Shown piece after piece: positions 1-5,019 of a stretch of DNA of 5,019 nt. The DNA is from Planctomycetota bacterium (GTDB lineage Bacteria; Planctomycetota; Phycisphaerae; UBA1845; CAIVHJ01): contig JADFJZ010000172.1 in the NCBI GenBank assembly GCA_022565195.1, forward strand, positions 1 to 5,019. Reading direction: 5' to 3'. Position numbers and translations under genes: made by a program. The notes below the pieces were generated by a model. It worked only from the letters and a program-made list of their open reading frames with translations, was not told the DNA's origin and did no database searches. Each line of letters opens with the position of its first letter. Positions within the stretch are counted from its first letter, which is position 1.

Positions 1-1620
1 ATCAAGCTCGGCCTCGATGAGCCGGATGACAAGCTGCTCGATCGGCTGGCGGCCCGTCTGAAGGTTGCGCCTTCGGCGATTCGGATTTATGCCGTCGTGC
101 GCCGCTCGCTCGATGCCCGCAGCCGGCACCAGTGCCAGGGAGAAATCCACTTCGTCCACGCACTCGAAGTGGCGCTCGATGACTCGATCGCCAACGAAGA
201 ACGGCTGGTACGCCGGCTGCACCGCGCCGACGTTTCAATGTTGCAGCCCGCACAAGTCCACGAACCGGAGCCCGCAGCCCGCAACGGCGGGCGCACCCTG
301 CGCCACCGGCCGATCATCGTCGGCTTCGGGCCGGCGGGCATGTTCGCCGCCTGGCAGTTGGCCCGTTTTGGATATCGGCCGATCGTCCTCGAGCGCGGTC
401 AGCCGGTGAGCGTGCGCCACAAAGATGTTCTCCAGAAATTCTACGGCGAGCGGATTTTCAATTCGGAATCGAACCTCCTGTACGGCGAGGGCGGCGCCGG
501 GACCTACAGCGACGGCAAGCTGTACACCCGCGTCAATGAACCCTACGTCGGCGTCGTGTTGCAGACGCTTTATGAACACGGCGCCGACCCGGACATCCTC
601 ATCGACGGTAAGCCGCACATCGGCAGTGACCGCCTGCCCAACATTTGCAGGAGGATACGCCGGCATATCGAGCAAATGGGCGGCGAGATTCGCTTCGGGG
701 CGCGACTGGATAACCTCTGCACTAACGAAGACGGCGGAGTGAGCGGCGTCGAGATCGGCGGAAAAGCGCTGATCGCGGACCGCGTTCTGCTCGCGATCGG
801 GCATTCCGCGCGGGACACTCTACGGATGCTGCACGCCCGCGGCGTCACTTTGACCGCCAAGCCGTTTCAGCTCGGCGTGCGGATTGAACACCCGCAGACG
901 ATGGTCGACCGCTGGCAATACGGCGGGTGTGCGGGCCACGATCGGCTGCCGCCGGCGTCCTATCAGACGGTGGCCAAAGGCGCCGCAGGCTCCGGCGGGG
1001 ACTTGTTCAGCTTTTGTATGTGTCCCGGCGGACTGATTTTGCCTACCAATGAATCGCCCGGCCTGGTGGTCACCAACGGCGCCTCCCGCGCCGCGCACTC
1101 CGGGCCTTTCGCGAACAGCGGCCTGGTCATTACCGTGGATCCGGAAGTCTTCGGAAACGACCCATTGCAGGGCTTGGCCTATCAACAGAAATGGGAGTCG
1201 CTGGCCTTTGAGGCGACGGGCGGGGCGTATGCAGTGCCTGCGCAGCGGGCGTCGGATTTTTTGCAACGGCGGGCGTCCGACGGGCGGCTCGAGACCAGCT
1301 ATCCACTGGGCGGTCAATGGGCGGATCTGAGGCGGTTGCTGCCCGATTACTTCATCGAGAGTTTGGAGCGCGGGCTGCGCATGATCGACCGGCGTATGCC
1401 CGGTTTCGCTGGAGCGGACGGCTTGATCACCGCCCCGGAGACGCGCGCCAGTGCGCCGGTTCGGATCTTGCGCTCAGCCGAAACCCGCGAATCTGTTTCA
1501 ACGGCGGGTCTCTATCCGATCGGCGAAGGCGCGGGTTACGCGGGCGGCATCATCAGTGCCGCCATCGATGGATTGAAGACCGCGGATCACATCATCCGTC
1601 AGTTTGCGGCGCCTCGTTGA
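1..1620 (+). CDS. FAD-dependent oxidoreductase, COG2509 type (5' end outside window)
   Basis: Flavoprotein of the 'uncharacterised FAD-dependent dehydrogenase' family (COG2509), probably cytosolic; the physiological substrate of this family is not established. The frame is open from base 1 to the TGA at 1618-1620, giving 539 visible codons. The first GTG in frame (97) is unlikely to be the start, because the residues before and after it (…AIRIYAVVRRSLDAR) match the conserved N-terminal segment of the family, so the true start lies upstream. Visible motifs are the dinucleotide-binding GFGPAG (322-339) followed by the acidic strand end VLERG; GEGGAGTYSDGKL (484-522), typical of the family; the two-cysteine SFCMCPGG (1009-1032); NGAS and ANSGLVITV after it; and the C-terminal FAD-contacting PIGEGAGYAGG (from 1516). 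No signal peptide can be judged because the N-terminus is missing. Its 3' end overlaps the convergent HEAT gene by 29 bp. Family assignment is secure; substrate is unknown. Confidence 0.93.
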   Translation: MKLGLDEPDDKLLDRLAARLKVAPSAIRIYAVVRRSLDARSRHQCQGEIHFVHALEVALDDSIANEERLVRRLHRADVSMLQPAQVHEPEPAARNGGRTLRHRPIIVGFGPAGMFAAWQLARFGYRPIVLERGQPVSVRHKDVLQKFYGERIFNSESNLLYGEGGAGTYSDGKLYTRVNEPYVGVVLQTLYEHGADPDILIDGKPHIGSDRLPNICRRIRRHIEQMGGEIRFGARLDNLCTNEDGGVSGVEIGGKALIADRVLLAIGHSARDTLRMLHARGVTLTAKPFQLGVRIEHPQTMVDRWQYGGCAGHDRLPPASYQTVAKGAAGSGGDLFSFCMCPGGLILPTNESPGLVVTNGASRAAHSGPFANSGLVITVDPEVFGNDPLQGLAYQQKWESLAFEATGGAYAVPAQRASDFLQRRASDGRLETSYPLGGQWADLRRLLPDYFIESLERGLRMIDRRMPGFAGADGLITAPETRASAPVRILRSAETRESVSTAGLYPIGEGAGYAGGIISAAIDGLKTADHIIRQFAAPR

Positions 1621-3841
1621 GGTTGTTTTGATCGGGCGGCGGGGGTGGTTCTCCCTGTGTGACGTTCTCGGGGGCGGCTTGCTCGGAGGCAGGCTGGAAC
1701 GGACTCAGGCGACTCTTGAATTCGTCGTCCATCAGTGCGGCAAGGCCCGACTTAACGGCTTCGAGCAATTGCGCGATTTGCTCGTCACCCTCGGCCTGTT
1801 GTTCGCGATTCAAATGGTTGATGATTTCATCGCTCAATCGGGGTTTGAAGTGCTCGGGGTCATCGACCAGCAACTGCGTGGCTGCCTCCGTCGCCGGCCC
1901 ATATTGGTGCGCGCGGAGGTGATTTTGGAATTGGCTGATTGCGGCGTCCTTCCAGGTCGCGTCCTCCGCTTGGCGACGGGCGCCCGTGACCAATCGCCAG
2001 TACCGGGCGGATTCGTCGTACCGAGATTGCTCCTCGTAGGTCGTCGCGAGCAATGTGCGGACTTCGAGAAGCTGTCCGGGCGGCGTCTCTTGGCCATCCA
2101 GCAGCGCTTCCAAATCACGGGCCAGTTCAATCTGCCGGGCGGGCACATCGGCCAATTGGCGGATCCAGTTCATTTGCTCCGCCGGCGGTCTCGTCGCCCA
2201 AATATGTTTGAAGCTCTCCCAGACGTCGTTTCGCACGGAGGCGTTCGGCTCAGTGTCGCCTTTCAGGCGGCCGAGGAGTGTGGACAAGTGGCGATCCTCC
2301 GAGCCGAGCGCCCCAATCGCCGATGCTGCTTCGCCGCGCACGCCGGCGTCCGGATCGGCGACGAGCGGCAGAATGGCGTCAAGGTGCTTCCGCTCACCGA
2401 TCTGGCGCAGGCCGGCCACGCAGCGCGCTCGAACGTTAACCCGGTTGTCTTGCAAGTGGGCGACCAGCGTGGTCGCGAATGAGGCGTCCGCGATGGATGC
2501 CATCGCAAAAACAAGCTCCGCCCGGAGGTCGGAGTTCGGCGCCGAGTTGTCATATTCGGATTTCAGGGCGGCGATCACTGCGCTGAGATCGCGGTCGTCG
2601 GCGCTGCCTTTCGTGTTCAACCGCCCCAGCGATCGGGCGGCCTCCAGTTTGCAGGCTGGGTTGGTGGGGTTCCGCTGGAGTTCCGTGAGCAGGACCGGGT
2701 TGGCCTGCGGATTCGATAATTCTCCAAGCGTGATAATCGCAGCCAGGCGAACCGTCACGTGCTCCTCATTTTCCAATAGGCCGATGACAGCCGTCGCATC
2801 GGTTGACTCTCTGAGATGGGCCAGGACGCTCAAGACGCCACGTCGCACATGCGCGGCAGGATCGGACAGGCGCGATCGCAGATCGGCAGCCACTTCCTCA
2901 CTTGGCCGACCGCCCTCACCGATCTCGCGTCGGATGATATCGATCGCCAGCAGCCTGATGACTTCTTCCGCGTCACTCAAATAACTCTTGAGTTTCTGCT
3001 GCTTGGCCCCGTTGTCGGCTTGGGTATAGGACTGCTCATATGCGGAAGCGAGGCGTTCCTCAAATATCCGGATTCGCTCCGTCTGCACCTTTTCGCGCTG
3101 CCTGGCGAGCTTGAGCTGGTGTCCCAGCCACTGGGCCTGCGTCATATCCTTGACCCTGGCCCACCACTCCCGCCACTTCTGCCCGGCCGAACCCTGATCC
3201 TCCCCACTGACGCGGGCCAGGGCTTGAAACAAGGCGGAGTCTACATTTGGGCCGTCGGCATCCAATAAGGAGATCAAGATACTGGCGGCTTGATGGCTGT
3301 CGGCGAGCTGCGTGATCGCGTCGATGGCTGCGATTCGAGTCGGCATTGCGGCGGAGTCGTCGCGAACCAGAGTGACCAGCCGTTCCGTAACCGAAGGATC
3401 CTCGTAGCGCGAAAGAGCGGCAGCGGCGTGATCGCGAACGGGAGCGTCCGCGTCCGCCAGCAACTTGAGAAGCGCATCTACATAATCGAGTTTCGGGTTG
3501 CCGTTGCCGGCGATCGTCACACAGATCGGAACACAGGTGCCTGCGGCGCCGCTGTTATCCAGTAGCTCCAGGACAGCTTCCAGAGCCTCAGGCCAGTCGG
3601 CTTTGAGCAGCTCGGCGGCGAACGTGATCCTCACGCTCAACTTGGCGTTGGCGTCCTCGACCACCGTCCTGGCATTGTCGAAGCGGGCCTGATCTTCCTC
3701 TGTCGGGCCGGCGGAGAGCTGTTCCGTGGGCGGTTGTTTGTCTGGTGGGGGCGGAAAACTGTGCGCATCAAGGCGCGCCAGCGTGGCCAAGAACACACCG
3801 CAGGCCAGCATCGACGTGCATCGAAGGCTTCTTGGATTCAC
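1592..3841 (-). CDS. Exported HEAT-repeat protein with coiled coil and TPR-like C-terminal region
   Basis: A 749-residue helical-repeat protein, probably exported and acting as a protein-binding scaffold; no catalytic motif was seen. It starts at GTG (3841-3839). The same frame has a TGA at 3868-3866, so no ATG lies further upstream. The next candidate, ATG at codon 11, would remove the basic n-region (Arg4, Arg7) of a signal peptide whose hydrophobic core is about residues 11-22, with likely cleavage after Ala26. A Pro-rich linker follows (29-40). HEAT-type helical pairs occupy about 65-215, for example ADAPVRDHAAAALSRY. Then come the W..WW motif (KWREWW, 222-227), a charged probable coiled coil (about 235-290), and a second HEAT block (about 290-525) with repeated D-x-VR-x-x-A patterns. 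A TPR-like helical segment (about 590-665) and a Gln/Pro-rich tail with five prolines (732-736) end the protein. It lies 399 bp downstream of the sigma-factor gene in the same direction, probably as a separate unit. HEAT content is confident; function is unknown. Confidence 0.88.
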   Translation of the reverse strand: MNPRSLRCTSMLACGVFLATLARLDAHSFPPPPDKQPPTEQLSAGPTEEDQARFDNARTVVEDANAKLSVRITFAAELLKADWPEALEAVLELLDNSGAAGTCVPICVTIAGNGNPKLDYVDALLKLLADADAPVRDHAAAALSRYEDPSVTERLVTLVRDDSAAMPTRIAAIDAITQLADSHQAASILISLLDADGPNVDSALFQALARVSGEDQGSAGQKWREWWARVKDMTQAQWLGHQLKLARQREKVQTERIRIFEERLASAYEQSYTQADNGAKQQKLKSYLSDAEEVIRLLAIDIIRREIGEGGRPSEEVAADLRSRLSDPAAHVRRGVLSVLAHLRESTDATAVIGLLENEEHVTVRLAAIITLGELSNPQANPVLLTELQRNPTNPACKLEAARSLGRLNTKGSADDRDLSAVIAALKSEYDNSAPNSDLRAELVFAMASIADASFATTLVAHLQDNRVNVRARCVAGLRQIGERKHLDAILPLVADPDAGVRGEAASAIGALGSEDRHLSTLLGRLKGDTEPNASVRNDVWESFKHIWATRPPAEQMNWIRQLADVPARQIELARDLEALLDGQETPPGQLLEVRTLLATTYEEQSRYDESARYWRLVTGARRQAEDATWKDAAISQFQNHLRAHQYGPATEAATQLLVDDPEHFKPRLSDEIINHLNREQQAEGDEQIAQLLEAVKSGLAALMDDEFKSRLSPFQPASEQAAPENVTQGEPPPPPDQNNLNEAPQTDG
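1612..1629 (+). terminator. possible weak intrinsic terminator of the oxidoreductase gene
   Basis: CCTC (1612-1615) and GAGG (1619-1622) can pair around a 3-nt loop that contains the start of the stop codon, and are followed by the T-rich stretch TTGTTTT (1623-1629). The stem is only 4 bp, so this is a weak candidate. It lies inside the coding sequence of the convergent gene, and nothing stronger is seen nearby. Confidence 0.2.
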
Positions 3842-3846
3842 GCGAA

Positions 3847-3854
3847 TCTCTCTC
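3847..3854 (-). promoter_or_regulatory. ribosome binding site candidate for the HEAT gene
   Basis: On the minus strand the purine run GAGAGAGA ends 5 nt before the GTG codon. It is only a partial match to a Shine-Dalgarno sequence, but its spacing supports the GTG start over the ATG ten codons downstream, together with the signal-peptide argument. Confidence 0.45.
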
Positions 3855-3902
3855 GGTAACTCGATTCAGAGACGATATCTACGACGATCGGCACCCGCAA
3901 CG

Positions 3903-4027
3903 CCCACATCGTTGAACCGGCCGATTCCGTGCAACGCAGTTCGCTCGTATCCTGCGGCTCCGCGCCCACTTTCGGTGGGCCGATGGAAGCGAACCTGTCG
4001 GATGACAACACCCTTGGTCGATGTGGG
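3903..4027 (-). ncRNA. candidate structured RNA leader of the HEAT gene
   Basis: Three nested complementary segments are visible. The outer helix is 9 bp: CGATGTGGG at 4019-4027 on the plus strand is the exact reverse complement of CCCACATCG at 3903-3911. Inside it, AGCGAAC (3988-3994) matches GTTCGCT (3939-3945) over 7 bp, and this can continue as GGA (3985-3987) with TCC (3950-3952) across a 4-nt bulge. At the centre is the 6-bp hairpin at 3964-3980. Side hairpins are possible, for example TGTC-ATCC-GACA on the minus strand near 3996-4007. All of it lies between the predicted promoter and the HEAT start, so it would be transcribed as 5' leader. It does not match any riboswitch or housekeeping RNA that I recognise. 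The pairing is visible; that it folds or regulates is inference, and some of these matches could be chance in GC-rich DNA. Confidence 0.3.
3964..3980. repeat. perfect 6-bp inverted repeat (hairpin)
   Basis: GCCCAC (3964-3969) and GTGGGC (3975-3980) are exact reverse complements around a 5-nt loop. Read as minus-strand RNA the loop is CGAAA, which could also form a GAAA tetraloop closed by C-G with one bulged C. There is no T-tract on either side, so it is not an intrinsic terminator. It forms the centre of the nested inverted repeats in the HEAT leader. Confidence 0.6.
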
Positions 4028-4054
4028 GCAAGACAACAACTTCTGACATCTTCA

Positions 4055-4083
4055 AGCATAGCGATTCAAATCAGAATGTGCAA
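4055..4083 (-). promoter_or_regulatory. predicted sigma-70-type promoter for the HEAT gene
   Basis: On the minus strand, TTGCAC (4083-4078) and TATGCT (4060-4055) are separated by exactly 17 nt. They match TTGACA at 3 of 6 and TATAAT at 4 of 6 positions. The segment is the most AT-rich stretch of the intergenic region. Transcription would begin near 4048, giving a leader of about 205 nt. The hexamers are imperfect, and promoter consensus in planctomycetes is poorly known, so this is a moderate call. Confidence 0.4.
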
Positions 4084-4185
4084 ATCTCGCGGGCCGCCTA
4101 CACATCGGTGCCCTGCGTGGCGACAATAGCGAATCCGCCAGGCGCATGACCATCGGACTGCGCATGGAGATTACGATCGCCGCGG

Positions 4186-4208
4186 AAATGGCCAGTACGG
4201 TCTGGGCC
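4186..4208 (-). terminator. possible weak terminator downstream of the sigma-factor gene
   Basis: About 30 bases past the sigma-factor stop, minus-strand GGCCCAG and CTGGCC can form a 6-bp stem with one bulged C and a 6-nt loop (4190-4208). Only the short run ATTT follows, so termination would be inefficient or the hairpin may be incidental. Confidence 0.22.
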
Positions 4209-4240
4209 GGCGGTCGAAGAATTGAATCGTCGAGCGGAGC

Positions 4241-5019
4241 TTAGTGCAGGATGGGATCCATCGACAGCAGTTGGCGAAGCTTGTCGAGCGCGGATTCTTG
4301 AATCTGGCGGACTCGCTCCTTGCTGATCTTCATTGCTTCGCCGACCGTGACCAGCGTGGCCTTGTGCTTGTTCGGCTGGAAGGGGAATCGCTGGCTGAGC
4401 ACGTACCGTTCATTTTCGTTCAACCCGGCATTCTTGTCGTTCATGATTGCGTTCAGGCGCTCACCCAGCAACCCGAGATGATCGCTGCGCTTCTCTTCGA
4501 GCAAGTCGGCCGGCTCCATGGTCGGCTCAAAACTGCTGGCCCACAAGTGGCGCCGCTTGCTCTCCATCACGGCCACCCGTGAAAACGATCGCAGGATCGA
4601 ATTGCACGCATACGTGCTGAAGCGAAAGCCGCTCCACGGATTGTACGTGTCGGTCGCTCGAAGCAAAGCCATCAAGCCTTCGCTTCGCAGCTCATCAAAC
4701 TCAACGTTTTTGAAACGGTTGCGACCCAGCAAGTCGAAGACCAGGCCCATGTTCGCGTCGATGACTTGTTCGCGAATGCGCGTGTACTGCCGATACCATT
4801 TCAAGTAGCGATCCTGCTCTGCTTTGCTGAGGCGCTCCAGCCGGTCCCACATGCGGCTCATGCGGTAACCGCAATAGTTGAGGCGCTTGAACAAAACAAG
4901 CTCCTCCTCGCGCGAAAGCCTGCCCTGCACGGGCGGGTCGACACTCCGCCGGAACAACCGCTGCGCAGTACCGCGCTCGGTCAACTCTTCATGCGCGATG
5001 AAGCGCGGCGGTTGAGGCA
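4241..5019 (-). CDS. Sigma-70 family RNA polymerase sigma factor (5' end at window edge)
   Basis: A transcription initiation factor that would bind core RNA polymerase and direct it to promoters. The TAA is at 4243-4241. The frame stays open past the TTG at 4984 to the window edge. The extra codons (PQPPRFIAHEE) run smoothly into the downstream sequence and resemble the segment before region 1.2 in planctomycete sigma factors, so the TTG is probably not the start. The codon cut by the edge ends in TG and could be the start itself. Counting from the TTG: a region 1.2-like block SREEELVLFKRLNY (24-37); a charged linker; region 2 (about 67-140) with IDANMGLVFDLL, FDELRSEGLMALLRATDTY and the region 2.3/2.4 block GFRFSTYACNSILRSF; no recognisable region 3; and region 4 (about 186-242) with LNENERYVLSQRF and the helix-turn-helix SKERVRQIQESALDKLR. 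That region 4 is of the primary/alternative type, not ECF-like. No anti-sigma factor gene is adjacent in the window. Family is certain; target genes are unknown. Confidence 0.92.
   Translation of the reverse strand, partial: PQPPRFIAHEELTERGTAQRLFRRSVDPPVQGRLSREEELVLFKRLNYCGYRMSRMWDRLERLSKAEQDRYLKWYRQYTRIREQVIDANMGLVFDLLGRNRFKNVEFDELRSEGLMALLRATDTYNPWSGFRFSTYACNSILRSFSRVAVMESKRRHLWASSFEPTMEPADLLEEKRSDHLGLLGERLNAIMNDKNAGLNENERYVLSQRFPFQPNKHKATLVTVGEAMKISKERVRQIQESALDKLRQLLSMDPILH

Larger units (their letters stand above)
3842..4240. other. 399-bp intergenic region between the sigma-factor and HEAT genes
   Basis: No convincing protein gene is present here. Read on the minus strand from the sigma-factor stop, it contains a weak hairpin (4190-4208), then about 100 bases with nothing recognised, then an AT-richer segment with a promoter-like pair of hexamers (4055-4083), and finally about 200 nt of leader with nested inverted repeats that runs to the HEAT start codon. 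Small open frames exist on both strands (minus 4059-3838; plus 4062-4244), but neither has a ribosome binding site or a recognised product. Confidence 0.8.

Noticed and set aside
97..99. GTG at 97 as the start of the oxidoreductase
   Set aside because: The frame is open upstream to base 1 and the upstream residues fit the conserved N-terminal segment of the family, so the start is outside the window.
235..804. 189-codon minus-strand open frame opposite the oxidoreductase
   Set aside because: It lies opposite the most conserved motifs of the flavoprotein (GFGPAG, GEGGAGTYSDGKL), and its own translation shows no recognisable family.
1604..2984. Long plus-strand open frames (292 and 309 codons) opposite the HEAT gene
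   Set aside because: They are antisense shadows in GC-rich DNA: they lack domain motifs and sit fully opposite a gene with clear HEAT-repeat periodicity and a signal peptide.
3800..3811. Lipoprotein signal (MLAC) near the N-terminus of the HEAT protein
   Set aside because: The cysteine at residue 14 comes before, not after, the hydrophobic core, so a lipobox is not credible; a standard signal peptide with cleavage near Ala26 fits better.
3964..3980. The GCCCAC/GTGGGC hairpin as an intrinsic terminator
   Set aside because: No T-tract follows on either strand.
4100..4164. 37-codon minus-strand open frame starting at ATG 4165
   Set aside because: There is no Shine-Dalgarno sequence, the composition is Arg/Pro-rich, and it would run through the predicted promoter of the HEAT gene.

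Overview
The window is GC-rich, densely coding bacterial DNA holding parts or all of three protein genes and one non-coding gap of about 400 bases. The host is most likely a member of the Planctomycetota. The clues are a sigma-70-family factor of the compact planctomycete style (a charged N-terminal segment leading to a 'LFKRLNY' block, then regions 2 and 4 with no recognisable region 3) and a long exported HEAT-repeat protein with a W..WW motif often found in planctomycete HEAT proteins. This placement is an inference from protein style; there is no rRNA or marker gene to confirm it.

Layout. Bases 1-1620 (+) carry an FAD-dependent oxidoreductase of the COG2509 type whose 5' end lies outside the window. 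Bases 1592-3841 (-) carry a 749-residue exported HEAT/coiled-coil/TPR-like protein. The 3' ends of these two genes converge and overlap by 29 bp. Bases 3842-4240 are intergenic. On the minus strand this gap holds a plausible sigma-70-type promoter (4055-4083), followed by a leader of about 200 nt with nested self-complementary segments. Bases 4241-5019 (-) carry the sigma factor, whose 5' end also lies beyond the window edge.

The three genes do not form an obvious pathway. The sigma factor and the HEAT protein point the same way but are 399 bp apart, and the HEAT gene appears to have its own promoter and long leader, so they are probably separate transcription units. The oxidoreductase is transcribed towards them. 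No mobile element, CRISPR array, tRNA, rRNA or long repeat was seen. The part most worth following up is the leader of the HEAT gene, which may fold as a structured RNA; the evidence is base-pairing potential only.
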